Of a stretch of 64,000 nt of DNA, positions 1 to 8,806 are shown one piece after another. How positions within the stretch are numbered: the first letter of the stretch is position 1; the number at the start of each line of letters is the position of its first letter. The notes below the pieces were generated by a model, which saw only the letters and a list, made by a program, of their open reading frames with translations, ran no database searches and was not told the origin of the DNA. A program made the position numbers and the translations under genes. The stretch is from Bacillota bacterium (lineage in GTDB: Bacteria > Bacillota > Clostridia > Christensenellales > Aristaeellaceae), in NCBI GenBank assembly GCA_023402355.1, contig JAEXCG010000104.1, positions 5,564 through 69,563 on the forward strand. Direction: 5' to 3'.

Positions 1-276
1 AAGCGCCGCGTCCGGCTCGCCTGCCAGGGCGTAAGCGGCCGCCTCCAGCCACTTCGCCACGTCGCTGTCTTGAAAGACCATGCCGTAAAACGCGCCGTCG
101 CAGCGTCCTTCGCGTTGCATCTGCGCGGCCTGACGAAAGTTTTCGATGGCATGGCTCTTTTCCGCGCCGGGTATTTCGTCCCGCAGCGCGCGTTCCTGAT
201 AGGGAATGACGATCTCGCGCACGAGCGCCTCATAGCGCCCGAAAAACCCCTTCGCCGCCCTGAACCTTGCAGGCAT
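1..276 (-). CDS. GH127 (DUF1680) beta-L-arabinofuranosidase, N-terminal fragment
   Basis: Only the first 92 codons are inside the window; the gene runs off the left edge. The reading frame on the minus strand begins MPARFRAAKGFFGRYE and continues through VIPYQERALRDEIPGAE, HAIENFRQAA and FYGMVFQDSDVAKWLEAAAY. This is the conserved start of glycoside hydrolase family 127 (old DUF1680), whose characterised members remove beta-L-arabinofuranose from plant glycans. The catalytic cysteine/glutamate region lies beyond the edge, so activity cannot be judged. No signal peptide is seen, so it is probably cytoplasmic and acts on imported oligosaccharides. The ATG at 276 follows a GAGGAAG ribosome site. 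A catabolite-repression box lies 45 bases upstream. Confidence 0.85.
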   Translation of the reverse strand, partial: MPARFRAAKGFFGRYEALVREIVIPYQERALRDEIPGAEKSHAIENFRQAAQMQREGRCDGAFYGMVFQDSDVAKWLEAAAYALAGEPDAAL

Positions 277-320
277 GTTTCTTCCTCGCTTTCCATCCAA
301 GCCCGTCCTGTTTGGTTTCA

Positions 321-334
321 TGGTAACGGTTTCA
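321..334 (-). promoter_or_regulatory. cre box (CcpA site) upstream of the GH127 gene
   Basis: Read on the minus strand the 14 bases are TGAAACCGTTACCA, which fits every position of the cre consensus TGWNANCGNTNNCA. It sits 45-58 bases before the GH127 start codon. A weak promoter candidate (TTGTAT-N17-TACCAT) overlaps it, so CcpA binding would repress sugar-hydrolase expression when preferred carbon is present. The assignment rests on motif and context only. Confidence 0.55.
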
Positions 335-550
335 GATGGAAAATACAAGCCCGAATTGTGCGTTTTCGGCAGAATCAGGAACATTTTTTGTTCCGCGCCG
401 CATCTTCACAAATCCGCGCGCAGTGCTGCTTTTCGCAAGCGGAAGTTAGGCGGCCGCAGCGCAGTAGGAAACGAACAGGATAAACCCTGCCCCTCGGGCT
501 TATCCGAACGACCTTCCTTTGCTTTTTATCGTCTGATTCTCATATATGTA
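335..550. other. intergenic stretch between the GH127 gene and gapdh
   Basis: Part of a 345-base region without a gene. It holds an imperfect hairpin at about 478-503 (GATAAaCCC arm, GGGcTTATC arm) without a clear U-tract on either strand. No open frame with a ribosome site, tRNA or recognisable riboswitch was seen. The longest overlapping frames lack a start context. Confidence 0.4.
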
Positions 551-590
551 AAAGGCATCCCGGCTTCTTTCGAAACCGGGATGCTTTGAT
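551..590 (-). terminator. Rho-independent terminator of gapdh
   Basis: A perfect 9-bp stem (GCATCCCGG / CCGGGATGC) with a 12-base loop. On the minus strand it is followed by CTTTTACA. It lies 32 bases past the gapdh stop codon. Confidence 0.85.
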
Positions 591-621
591 TCAGTTAACG
601 GTACAGGGCGAAGCCGTGGTA

Positions 622-1674
622 TCAGCCCAGCTCCGCGAAGTACTTGATGGTGCGGACCATCTGGCTGGTGTAGCTGTTCTCGTTATCGTACCAGGATACG
701 ACCTGCACCTGATAGGTGTCGTCGTCGATCTTGGTGACCATGGTCTGCGTGGAGTCAAACAGCGAGCCATAGGTCGAACCGATCACGTCGGAAGAGACGA
801 TCTCGTCCGTGTTGTAGCCGAAGGAGGCGGAAGCCTGCGCCTTCATCGCGGCGTTGATGGAATCCTTGCTGACGTCCTTGCCCTTGACGACCGCGACCAG
901 AATGGTGGTCGAGCCCGTGGGAACCGGAACGCGCTGCGCGGAGCCGATCAGCTTGCCGTTGAGCTCCGGGATGACCAGGCCGATGGCCTTGGCGGCGCCG
1001 GTGCTGTTGGGCACGATGTTCTGCGCGCCGGCGCGGGCACGGCGAAGATCGCCCTTGCGCTGCGGGCCGTCCAGGATCATCTGGTCGCCGGTGTAGGCGT
1101 GCACCGTGGTCATGATGCCCGAAACGATCGGGTACTTGTCGTTCAGGGCCTTGGCCATGGGCGCCAGGCAGTTGGTGGTGCAGGAAGCCGCGGAGATGAC
1201 CTTGTCTTCCTTGGTCAGGATGTTCTCATTGACAGAGTAGACGACGGTGGGCAGGTCGTTGCCCGCGGGCGCGGAAATGACGACCTTCTTGGCGCCGGCT
1301 TCGACATGGGCCATGGCCTTCGCCTTGCTGGTGTAGAAGCCCGTGCACTCGAGCACGACGTCCACGTCCAGCTCGCCCCAGGGCAGCTCGTTCGCCTTGG
1401 GCTTGGCGTAGATGGTGATTTCCTTGCCGTTGACGGTGATGGAACCCGGAACCTTCACGGTCTTGCCGTCCTCTTCGAAGACGGGCTCCTTGGAGGTCAC
1501 GGTGTCCTTGAACTTGTAGCTGCCCTGCGCGGTGTCATACTTGAGCAAATGAGCCAGCATCTTGGGGCTGGTCAGGTCATTGATGGCGACAACTTCATAG
1601 CCCTCGGCGTCAAACATCTGACGGAACGCCAGACGGCCGATGCGGCCGAAACCATTGATAGCTACTCTAACCAT
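622..1674 (-). CDS. gap: type I glyceraldehyde-3-phosphate dehydrogenase
   Basis: Cytoplasmic glycolytic enzyme that oxidises glyceraldehyde-3-phosphate to 1,3-bisphosphoglycerate with NAD. The protein is 350 residues. It opens with the Rossmann motif [17 protein letters not shown], carries the catalytic-cysteine block [16 protein letters not shown], and ends with the family segment [16 protein letters not shown]. The ATG at 1674 was preferred to an upstream frame start at 1719 because GGAGGAG lies just before it and the family always begins [14 protein letters not shown]. The gene is monocistronic: it has its own promoter (1724-1752) and terminator (551-590), so it is not co-transcribed with the glycolytic genes pgk and tpi as in many clostridia. 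Confidence 0.97.
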   Translation of the reverse strand: MVRVAINGFGRIGRLAFRQMFDAEGYEVVAINDLTSPKMLAHLLKYDTAQGSYKFKDTVTSKEPVFEEDGKTVKVPGSITVNGKEITIYAKPKANELPWGELDVDVVLECTGFYTSKAKAMAHVEAGAKKVVISAPAGNDLPTVVYSVNENILTKEDKVISAASCTTNCLAPMAKALNDKYPIVSGIMTTVHAYTGDQMILDGPQRKGDLRRARAGAQNIVPNSTGAAKAIGLVIPELNGKLIGSAQRVPVPTGSTTILVAVVKGKDVSKDSINAAMKAQASASFGYNTDEIVSSDVIGSTYGSLFDSTQTMVTKIDDDTYQVQVVSWYDNENSYTSQMVRTIKYFAELG

Positions 1675-1723
1675 TGGAATCTCCTCCTGAATAATGGATT
1701 CAAGGTCATTTGATACCATTCAT

Positions 1724-1752
1724 ATTGTAATCAATAATACGGAAATTTGCAA
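1724..1752 (-). promoter_or_regulatory. sigma-A promoter of gapdh
   Basis: On the minus strand TTGCAA, a 17-base spacer and TACAAT, 50 bases before the gapdh ATG. Confidence 0.75.
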
Positions 1753-1815
1753 GGGCTCTGCCGAATTTTCAGCGTCCTTGTGAAATCTTTCTCAATCAGG
1801 TCAGTCCGATTCCGC

Positions 1816-2931
1816 TCACTTGAGCGCGTCCGGGTTGAGGCACGCAAGGTCCTGCGGCACGAACAGGCCGTCCTTGCGGATCAGCTCGCCGTCGAAGTAC
1901 ATTTCGCCCCCGCCGTACTCCGGCGTCTGAATGCACACGAGATCCCAGTGAATGGCGCTCTTGTTGCCGTTGGGGCACTCGTCGTAGCAGTTGCCGGGGG
2001 TGAAGTGGAAGGAGCCCGCGATCTTTTCGTCGAAGAGCGTGTCCTTGATGGCGCTGGTGATGTAGGGATTGACGCCGATGGCGAACTCGCCCACGTAGCG
2101 CGCGCCCTCGTCCGTGTCGAACACCTTGTTCACCTTTTCCGTGTCGTTCGCCGTCGCCTTGACTATCTTGCCGTCCTTAAACGTGAGGCTGACGTTTTCA
2201 AACGTCGTGCCCTGGTACAGGCTCGGCGTGTTGTAGGTGAGGGTGCCGTTCACGCTGTCCTTCACGGGCGCGGTGAACACCTCGCCGTCCGGAATGTTCA
2301 GCTTGCCGTCGCACTTGATCGCGGGCATGCCCTTGATCGAGAACGTGAGGTCCGTGCCCTTGCCCACGATGCGCACCGTCTCCGCGCGCTCCATGCGCGC
2401 GACCAGCGCGTCCATCGCGCGGCTCATCTTCGCGTAGTCGAGGTTGCAGACGTTGAAGTAATGATCCTCAAACGCTTCGGTGGACATGCCGGCGGACTGC
2501 GCCATGGAGGGCGTCGGGTAGCGCAGCACCACCCACTTGGTGTGCGGCACGCGGATCAGGCTGTGCACGGGATGGCTGTAAAGCCGCGCGTTGAGCTGCT
2601 GCTTGTCCCCGGGTACGTCGCCGGTTTCCATCATGTTATCCCCCGCGCGGATGCCGATGTAGGCCTGCATGTTCTCCATGCGCAGGCTTTCCACCTTCGC
2701 CATGAGCTCCAACTGCCGCTCGTTGCAGTTCATCATCAGCGCGCGGTTGACCGCCGGGTCCTTGATGTCCACAAAGGGATTGCCGCCCGCCGCGTAGATT
2801 TCGCGCACCAGCGCGGTGACGAAATCGCGCTCAAAGCCCGTGTTCTCGATGAGCACGTTCTCCCCCGGCTGCACGTCGCACGCGTAGCGCACGATGTTTT
2901 TCGCCAGCTTTTCAATTCTCGGGTCCTGCAT
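1816..2931 (-). CDS. M29-family metallo-aminopeptidase
   Basis: Cytoplasmic dinuclear-metal aminopeptidase of MEROPS family M29 (AmpS/PepS/aminopeptidase T type), 371 residues, the usual length. The N-terminal domain has RYACDVQPGENVLIENTG. The metal-binding C-terminal half shows a GEFAIGVN glutamate, DEKIAGSFHF and the paired His-Asp of SAIHWDLV, matching the family's E/E/H/H/D ligands. Two in-frame ATGs compete; the second (2931) is chosen because AGGAGG is 8 bases before it but only 2 before the first (2937). It is the last gene of a run that starts at 7358 and follows the acyltransferase by about 30 bases. Confidence 0.92.
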   Translation of the reverse strand: MQDPRIEKLAKNIVRYACDVQPGENVLIENTGFERDFVTALVREIYAAGGNPFVDIKDPAVNRALMMNCNERQLELMAKVESLRMENMQAYIGIRAGDNMMETGDVPGDKQQLNARLYSHPVHSLIRVPHTKWVVLRYPTPSMAQSAGMSTEAFEDHYFNVCNLDYAKMSRAMDALVARMERAETVRIVGKGTDLTFSIKGMPAIKCDGKLNIPDGEVFTAPVKDSVNGTLTYNTPSLYQGTTFENVSLTFKDGKIVKATANDTEKVNKVFDTDEGARYVGEFAIGVNPYITSAIKDTLFDEKIAGSFHFTPGNCYDECPNGNKSAIHWDLVCIQTPEYGGGEMYFDGELIRKDGLFVPQDLACLNPDALK

Positions 2932-2961
2932 TTTCATTTCCTCCTCTTCGCGCCGGGCGCT

Positions 2962-4212
2962 TTACGCCCCGACGCTCGTCTTATTTATCTCGCCCTGCTT
3001 CTTTTGCGTCCTGCGGGCATCGTACATGCGCGCGCCAAAACGCGCGATGGGGCGCTCAAATGCGTAGGTAATGGCCGTGGCGACGGCGAGCGCCAGGATA
3101 AAGCAAAGCAGCGTATACTGCCACTGCCAGGGCATCTCCCCGTCCACGTTCGGCTCCAGCGAAGCGGAGGGCGGAACGCCCCACTCGCGCAGCTTGACCG
3201 CAAGGTATTGGTGCCAGATGTAAAAGTTAAACGAAACCGCCGAAAAATACCGCATCAGTCGGTTTGAAAAGAGGCTTCGCCAAAGCAGCCCGGCGTTTGC
3301 GCTGCAGATGATGAACGCGGAGAGCACCGCGCTTAAGGAAAAGCGGTTTCGCATCTGCAAGAGCCGGATAGCCTCGTGCGAGCCCGCCCCGGCCTGCCGC
3401 ACGGCGATGCGCCACAGCGCGCAGAGCAGCATGACCGAAAGCGCCGAAAAGAGCACGCGGCTATAGCCCGTATGCCGAAAACCCTTGGACAGCTTCACGA
3501 AGATCGCAGCCGCGAGAAAGCCGTTCGCGTACACGTCGAAGAACGCGGGCAGTTGGTTGACCAGCAGCGTCGTGTCCGCGCAGAAGGCGGAAACGAGCCC
3601 GCGGTAAAGGAAGGACGCGCCCACCATCGCCGCGTACATGACGGCGGGGCGTTTGAAAAACGCGCGGGCCAGCAGCGGAAAGAGCAGATAGAACTGCACC
3701 TCGATGGCGAGCGTCCACAGCACGACGTTGAGCTGCGTGGCCACGTAGGTGTCGAACGCGAACACGTGCGTAAACGTCAGGTGGCTGATGAGGTCGCGCG
3801 CCATGTAAGCGCCCGAGTAATACGCGCCCTGCGGCAGCGCGACGAAAAAGAAGATCGAAAAAATGGATAGCCAGTACGAGGGCAGAATGCGCAGCGCGCG
3901 CCGCACGAAAAAGCCCTTCGTCTCCGGCAGGCTGGGCAGAGGGCTGTCCATCTCCCGCGCGTAGGGGAGATAGAGCAAAAAGCCGCTGATGAGCAGCATC
4001 GCGTCCACCCAGATGTAGCCCGAGCGCACGAGCGGGTCCAGGTTCAGCGTCGCTCCCCCCACGCTCAGCACGGGCCACAGCCACGACTGCTGCCAGATAT
4101 GATACCATGCGACGATGAAGATGCACAGCGCCCGGACGCCGTCGAGCACGTCCACGTGGCGCGTGTCGACAGGGGCGCCGGCGTCTTCCCGCCACCGCTT
4201 GATCGGATGCAT
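2962..4212 (-). CDS. acyltransferase 3 family membrane protein
   Basis: Integral membrane O-acyltransferase of the acyltransferase-3 superfamily (OatA/NodX-like), 416 residues with about ten hydrophobic segments. The family signature is at the N terminus: VLDGVRALCIFIVAWYHIW, containing the R and catalytic-type H of the RAxAxxxVxxxH block. It would transfer acetyl or other acyl groups to a cell-envelope polysaccharide or lipid; the acceptor cannot be read from the sequence. There is no C-terminal SGNH domain. An AGGAGGG site precedes the ATG. It sits between the NusG-II gene and the M29 peptidase on the same strand. Confidence 0.85.
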   Translation of the reverse strand: MHPIKRWREDAGAPVDTRHVDVLDGVRALCIFIVAWYHIWQQSWLWPVLSVGGATLNLDPLVRSGYIWVDAMLLISGFLLYLPYAREMDSPLPSLPETKGFFVRRALRILPSYWLSIFSIFFFVALPQGAYYSGAYMARDLISHLTFTHVFAFDTYVATQLNVVLWTLAIEVQFYLLFPLLARAFFKRPAVMYAAMVGASFLYRGLVSAFCADTTLLVNQLPAFFDVYANGFLAAAIFVKLSKGFRHTGYSRVLFSALSVMLLCALWRIAVRQAGAGSHEAIRLLQMRNRFSLSAVLSAFIICSANAGLLWRSLFSNRLMRYFSAVSFNFYIWHQYLAVKLREWGVPPSASLEPNVDGEMPWQWQYTLLCFILALAVATAITYAFERPIARFGARMYDARRTQKKQGEINKTSVGA

Positions 4213-4251
4213 CGGTTCCCTCCTGTCCTGCTGCGATTCAGGCCGTCTTTT

Positions 4252-4665
4252 TTAGAACACGACGACGTCCAGGTCGCCGGACGGCGCGCCCTGCCCTTCG
4301 TCCGCGTCCTCGCTTTCTTCTGCGGGCACGAGCTGCACGACCAGCTTGTGCGGCAGGCAGACGATCGTCCGGGCGGCGCGGCGCGTCTCGCCCTGCGAGA
4401 TGCATACGCCGTCGCGGCAGTTGGCGTCAATCATCCGAACGCCGCCGTCCTTCACCTCGATGACGTTCCTGCTGCCGTCGTCTTGCGGAATCTCATAGGT
4501 GGCGTCCTTTGAAAGCGGCGCGGTCAGCACGACGGCGCCGTCCACCGTCACCCGCACCTGCGACACGTCCCCAGGCTCCATCAACCGCGCCGCGCCCATG
4601 CCGCCGAGCGCCACCGCTGCGATGATTAAAATCAGAATCAGATCTTTTCGTTTCATCATGCTCAT
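4252..4665 (-). CDS. NusG domain II protein, membrane anchored
   Basis: Small protein of 137 residues with one N-terminal membrane segment (RKDLILILIIAAVALGGMG) followed by an extracytoplasmic NusG-II (PF07009) beta domain: DANCRDGVCISQG and RTIVCLPHKLVVQLVP are the conserved blocks. Proteins of this layout are common in Firmicutes, often beside a Gx transporter or membrane lipoprotein genes; the function is not known. The start overlaps the stop of the upstream TPR gene as ATGA, so translation is probably coupled. A second ATG six bases on (4659) has the better ribosome-site spacing. Confidence 0.85.
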   Translation of the reverse strand: MSMMKRKDLILILIIAAVALGGMGAARLMEPGDVSQVRVTVDGAVVLTAPLSKDATYEIPQDDGSRNVIEVKDGGVRMIDANCRDGVCISQGETRRAARTIVCLPHKLVVQLVPAEESEDADEGQGAPSGDLDVVVF

Positions 4666-7358
4666 TCCTGCGCGCGGGTGTAGCGCACCGTCTCCCCGCC
4701 CTCTTCGCGTTTCAGGGTCATGCGCGCGGCGTCCATGGAGACGATGGCGTGGGTCTTCTCCGTCGGGTGCGGGGAGGTGCCGATCATCAGCGCGTAGCCG
4801 TTCACGTCGAAGTAGTATTCCCCGCCGTCAAACGTACAAGTCCCGTCCGCGCGGAATTCCACCGCGTCCTCCGTCCCCTCCCGCGTCCAGGAACCCACGA
4901 TCAGGTACACAAAGCCATCCAGGAGCTTGGCGCTGTCCTTGTAGCCGTTGGCCGCCTGCAAATACGGCATGGCCTCCAGGCGGCTGCCCGCCTCGATCAG
5001 CTTTTTCGCGTACTGGTAGTTCGCCGCCTCGTACAGCGCGTCAAATCCGTCGTAGGGCGCGGGCAAACTCTTTCCGATGTAGGGCTTGCAGCCCTCCACG
5101 ACCGGCGCGTAGTTGCCCACGTCCATCTCCAGGTTGAGATCCGTCCACGTCGCCAGCAGCCAGTCGTCGTACACCTTCTGGGCGCGCTGCGCGGCGTCCT
5201 CGTATTCGCCAAGCGAGAGGAAGACAGCGCCCGCTTCCTCGGGGTTCCCCGCCTTTTCCTGCGTCTCGGCGTAGCGGTACAGGCTGTCCTTCGCACGCTT
5301 TTGCGCGTCCAGATAGTCCGCCGCCTCCGCGTACTTGGCCGAAGCTTCCTTCAGCCTGCCCGCTTCCTCCAGCGCCTGCGCCTGCGCATAAGGGCAGGAA
5401 AGCGCCCGTTCGTAGGCGTCGCGGTAGCTGCCCAGCGCCTCGAAGAGAGAGCGCGCGCCGTCGTAATCGCCGGTGGAATAGAGCTTGTCCGCCGCGCCGT
5501 AGTTGGCCTCCAGCACCTTGCGGGACGCGTCCGAATACTTGCCCAGCGCCTCAAAGCGCCTGGCCGCCTCGTCGTACTTGCCCGCCTCCAGCGCGTGCTG
5601 CGCGGCGAGGTAGCGCGTCTGCTGCGCGCGCGACGCCGCGCCGTCGTATTCGCCCATCGCCTCGTACTGCTCGATGGCCTCGTCGTACCGGCCTTCGTTC
5701 GCGAGGCTCTCCGCGCGCATGAAGCGCGCGCGCTGCGCCTGTGCGTCCGCGTCCTTGTAACCGGGGACGCGCGCAAGGTAACCGATGGCCGTGTCGTAAT
5801 CCCCCTCGCCCAGCGAGGCCATGCCCGGCAGGTACAGCGCCTCCTGCCAGAGGATCTGCGCGTCCTCGTACTCGCCAAGGCTCCTGAGCAGATCGCTCGC
5901 CGCCTCGTACTCCCCGCCATTCATGAGTTCAGCCCCGCGGCCGTAGCGGGCGCGCGTGAGCTGCTCCGGCGCGTCCTGATACGCGCCCAGGGATTCAAAG
6001 CCCGAAATCGCCTTTTCATACGCGCCGTCCTTCAAAGACGCGGCCGCGTCCTGGTACGCGCATACCCGGGCGAGCTCCGACGCGTCCTCGTATTCGGGGA
6101 TGGAGGCGAAGAGCTCCGCCGCGCGGGCAAAGGCGCCTGCTTCCATTTCCTGCTCCGCCAGCGCGTAGGTGCATTCCTCGCCCTTTTGGTCCGCCTCCTC
6201 GTAGCCGGGAAGCGCGCGCAAGCGCTTTAGGGCGCCCTCGTAATCGCCCGTCTCCATCGCGCTAAGCGCGAGCGCATAGCTGACCTCGCGCGCGTGCGCG
6301 TCGGCCTCCTTGTACCCGGAAAGCCCGAGCAGCAGCGTTTCCGCCTCGTCATCCCGCTTCTCGTCCCGATACAAAAGCGCCAGCCGGTAGCGCGCCTCCT
6401 TCTCCTGCTCCGCCGCCTCCGGCAGGGAAAGCGCCAGCAGGCGCTCCTGCGCCTCCAGCAGCGAGGGCTCGTCCCCCGCCTCGATCAGCGAAAGAGCGAT
6501 CTGATATTCCGCCGCGTCCGCCTGCGCGGCCGCGTCGCGGTAATCGCCCAGGTTCAGGAACGCCTCCTTCGCCTGCGCGGCCCGATCGCTTCCGAGCAGA
6601 TAGCGCCCGTACTGATAGTGAAACTCCGGCACGCCCCAGGTGACGGTCGCGTAAGCCCCTGCGGCGACGATGACCACCGCGGCCACCGTGCCCGTGACGA
6701 TGCGGCGGCGGCGGCGGCGGCGCTGCATCTCCTGCTGGCGCGCGAACTCCTTTTCAGAGGCCTCCTGGCGCGCGCGCTGCGCGATTTCCTCCAGCTCCGC
6801 CTCGCGCTTTTGGATGACCGCGTCCACCGCGTCCTCGCTGTACTTTTCAAACACCTCGTCCCGCGCGCGCTCACAGCGGCGGCAAACCTTCTCCGTCGCC
6901 GCGTTCGCGCGCCCGCAGACGCACAGCCAGACGGGCCCCTGCTCTTCCGGGTAGCCGACCGCGTCCTCGCCCGCGACGAAGCGCAGCATCTCCCGCCTGC
7001 GCCCCTCCGTGATGAGGTTGGGAATGTACTCCTGCGTGGAGGCGTTGTCCCGCCGCCAGATCGAGGCGTCGTCGAACCAGACCTTTTCGACGACCAGCTC
7101 GATGGAGGCGATGTCCGGATCGTCCTCCAGCGGCACGTCGGCCACAAAATTTTCGCGCCCCGCGCCCTTCAGGTCCATCACGCGCTCCACCACGCGCTGT
7201 TTTAAGTTCCCCTGCTGATCCAGGCAGGTCAGCGTCACCTGCACGCTGGAAACCTGCTTTCTTTCCAGATTAAAAAATGTAAGGCTGCACGCAGGCCGCT
7301 CCTGCGTGGGCAGCTCGAATGCAAACAGCTCTATCGGGCATGTCAGGTCAATTTTCAT
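4662..7358 (-). CDS. zinc-ribbon, single-pass membrane protein with 13 TPR-like repeats
   Basis: An 898-residue protein in four parts: an N-terminal beta-rich region (1-150), a treble-cleft type zinc ribbon (CVCG...CRRC, about 165-185), a basic run of six arginines leading into one membrane helix (RIVTGTVAAVVIVAAGAYATV, about 240-260), and an extracytoplasmic region made of about 13 tandem repeats. Each repeat is 37 residues with the pattern GxYxxAxxxFxxLxxYxDA...Y. The last 80 residues (VGSWTREGTEDAVEFRADGTCTF split over this segment) look like a small beta-barrel that senses or binds something. The start at 7358 (MKIDLTCPIE) was chosen over 7433 because GGAGG lies 9 bases upstream and the extra 25 residues are arginine-rich filler. 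Partner unknown. Confidence 0.8.
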   Translation of the reverse strand: MKIDLTCPIELFAFELPTQERPACSLTFFNLERKQVSSVQVTLTCLDQQGNLKQRVVERVMDLKGAGRENFVADVPLEDDPDIASIELVVEKVWFDDASIWRRDNASTQEYIPNLITEGRRREMLRFVAGEDAVGYPEEQGPVWLCVCGRANAATEKVCRRCERARDEVFEKYSEDAVDAVIQKREAELEEIAQRARQEASEKEFARQQEMQRRRRRRRIVTGTVAAVVIVAAGAYATVTWGVPEFHYQYGRYLLGSDRAAQAKEAFLNLGDYRDAAAQADAAEYQIALSLIEAGDEPSLLEAQERLLALSLPEAAEQEKEARYRLALLYRDEKRDDEAETLLLGLSGYKEADAHAREVSYALALSAMETGDYEGALKRLRALPGYEEADQKGEECTYALAEQEMEAGAFARAAELFASIPEYEDASELARVCAYQDAAASLKDGAYEKAISGFESLGAYQDAPEQLTRARYGRGAELMNGGEYEAASDLLRSLGEYEDAQILWQEALYLPGMASLGEGDYDTAIGYLARVPGYKDADAQAQRARFMRAESLANEGRYDEAIEQYEAMGEYDGAASRAQQTRYLAAQHALEAGKYDEAARRFEALGKYSDASRKVLEANYGAADKLYSTGDYDGARSLFEALGSYRDAYERALSCPYAQAQALEEAGRLKEASAKYAEAADYLDAQKRAKDSLYRYAETQEKAGNPEEAGAVFLSLGEYEDAAQRAQKVYDDWLLATWTDLNLEMDVGNYAPVVEGCKPYIGKSLPAPYDGFDALYEAANYQYAKKLIEAGSRLEAMPYLQAANGYKDSAKLLDGFVYLIVGSWTREGTEDAVEFRADGTCTFDGGEYYFDVNGYALMIGTSPHPTEKTHAIVSMDAARMTLKREEGGETVRYTRAQE

Positions 7359-7485
7359 CCTTTGTCGCCTCCGATCCCGGCGCTCCCGCGCACGCGTCTG
7401 TCGATAAGACCCCAGTAGAAATGATAAGTTCAAAATGCCGTTTTGTCAATCAATGCGCAGCATTTCCCAAAGAATGGGGCGCGCA

Positions 7486-7514
7486 TTGACACGGCCCCTC
7501 CGCGTTGCTATAAT
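7486..7514 (+). promoter_or_regulatory. perfect-consensus sigma-A promoter of the thrE-like pair
   Basis: TTGACA, exactly 17 bases, TATAAT. It lies 40 bases before the ATG at 7554. No operator-like dyad is visible around it. Confidence 0.85.
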
Positions 7515-7553
7515 GCTTGCGGGCCGCGACGCCGCGGCCGGAAGGATGAAAAC

Positions 7554-8306
7554 ATGAGCGACGATAAGGTTGCCCTGCGCGCGCTGTGCCTGGCGGCGCG
7601 CATCATATTGGAAAACGGCGGCGAGACGTACCGCGTGGAGGAAACCGTCATGCGCATGGCCGGCGGGCTCGGGCTCAAGGAAGCGCGCGTGGTGGCGTTC
7701 CCGACCAGCCTGTTCGTCACGCTCGGCACGCGCACCATCACCCTGCGCGTCGCGCGCCGCGGCACGGATCTCAGCCGCCTCGCGTCGGCCAACGACATTT
7801 CGCGTCACGTGGCCCTCGGCCATATGGACGCTCAGGAGGCCGAACGCGCTCTGCTCGCGCTCGCCGCGTCCCCCGCGCCCGCCCAGCCGCTGCTCATCGC
7901 GGCCTCCGGCGTGTGCGCGGCGATGTTCGCCCTGATGTTCCGGGGAAGCCCGGCAGCCGCGCTCGTGGCGCTCCTGACCGGCGCGCTCTCGCAGGCCGTG
8001 GCCCCGCGCTTTTCAAGGCTCGAAATGTCCCAGCTCGTCACCAACGCGGTCGGCGGCTTCCTGACCGCCTTCGTCGCGGTCGGACTCAACTTTTATTTTC
8101 CATATCAGACCCCGAACGCCGCCATCGCGGGCGGCATCATGCCGCTGCTCTCGGGGCTTCTGATGACCAACGCCATGCGCGACACCCTGTACGGCGACCT
8201 CGTCTCCGGCGTGTCCCGCGCGGTGGAGGCGCTGCTCATCGCGGCGACCGTCGCCTGCGGAGTCTTCGTGGCGCTCAAATTCTGGGCATTGTTTGGGGGG
8301 CTGTAA
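7554..8306 (+). CDS. threonine/serine exporter, ThrE N-terminal half (DUF1212)
   Basis: A 250-residue membrane protein matching the large N-terminal domain of ThrE-type exporters (PF06738): ILENGGETYRVEETVMRM, then VVAFPTSLFVTL and DISRHVALGHM, followed by about five membrane helices. In actinobacteria ThrE is one chain; in many Firmicutes it is split into this protein and a smaller partner, as here. Together they export threonine and serine out of the cytoplasm. The ATG at 7554 follows GAAGGA with 8 bases. The frame start at 7443 is rejected because it lies upstream of the promoter. Confidence 0.88.
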   Translation: MSDDKVALRALCLAARIILENGGETYRVEETVMRMAGGLGLKEARVVAFPTSLFVTLGTRTITLRVARRGTDLSRLASANDISRHVALGHMDAQEAERALLALAASPAPAQPLLIAASGVCAAMFALMFRGSPAAALVALLTGALSQAVAPRFSRLEMSQLVTNAVGGFLTAFVAVGLNFYFPYQTPNAAIAGGIMPLLSGLLMTNAMRDTLYGDLVSGVSRAVEALLIAATVACGVFVALKFWALFGGL

Positions 8307-8308
8307 GC

Positions 8309-8752
8309 ATGCTGTACTTCGCCGTTTCCGCGCTCAGCGCTTTCTTTGCGGCAGGCGCCTTCGCGCTGCTCTTTCATGCGCCCCGGCACACGATTTTCCC
8401 CTCCTGCGCCATCGGCATGGCGGGTTACCTGCTCTACGTCGTGCTGGTGGAGGCGGGCGCCAGCGCCGTTTCCTGCTATTTTTTCGGCGCGCTGCTCATG
8501 AGCGCCCTGTGCGAAATGGCCGCGCGCAGGCTCAAAATGCCCGCGACCGTGTTCCTTTCCAGCTCTTTGGTGACGCTCGTCCCCGGCTACGACCTGTACC
8601 AGCTCATGCTCTCGCTCGTGCAGAACGACGGCTCGCTCGCCGCCGCGCACGGCGTCGCGGCGCTGCAGGGCGTCATGGCCATCGCGGCGGCCACCGCCGT
8701 GTGCTCAGTCGTCTTTCGGGCGATGAAGCCGCGGAAAACCGCGGCTTCATAA
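8309..8752 (+). CDS. threonine/serine exporter, ThrE C-terminal half
   Basis: A 147-residue protein with four to five membrane helices and the ThrE_2 (PF12821) signature VTLVPGYDLYQ. It starts two bases after the stop of the DUF1212 gene, so the two halves of the exporter are made from one transcript and probably in equal amounts. A G-rich stretch in the end of the upstream gene serves as ribosome site. A terminator follows. Confidence 0.88.
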   Translation: MLYFAVSALSAFFAAGAFALLFHAPRHTIFPSCAIGMAGYLLYVVLVEAGASAVSCYFFGALLMSALCEMAARRLKMPATVFLSSSLVTLVPGYDLYQLMLSLVQNDGSLAAAHGVAALQGVMAIAAATAVCSVVFRAMKPRKTAAS

Positions 8753-8767
8753 ATGTATTGCATTATT

Positions 8768-8796
8768 CCGGCCGGCGCGCCGGATTTTTTTATTTT
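8768..8796 (+). terminator. terminator of the thrE-like pair
   Basis: GC-rich stem CCGGC...GCCGG followed by a run of seven T. A second hairpin (GCCGCGG / CCGCGGC) lies over the last codons of the gene just upstream. The minus-strand Nudix gene ends 10 bases beyond. Confidence 0.75.
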
Positions 8797-8806
8797 CCCC
8801 ATCGCC

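Noticed and set aside
478..503. A hairpin between the GH127 and gapdh genes as a riboswitch or small RNA
   Set aside because: It is a single imperfect stem without a conserved core, U-tract or promoter.
586..3267. Long plus-strand frames opposite gapdh and the M29 peptidase
   Set aside because: Low-complexity translations (Asp/Gly/Leu/Val/His-rich) antisense to well-supported enzymes.
6702..6723. A triplet run as a microsatellite or phase-variable tract
   Set aside because: It encodes the arginine run before a membrane helix; a triplet change would not shift the frame, and no sign of slippage is visible.
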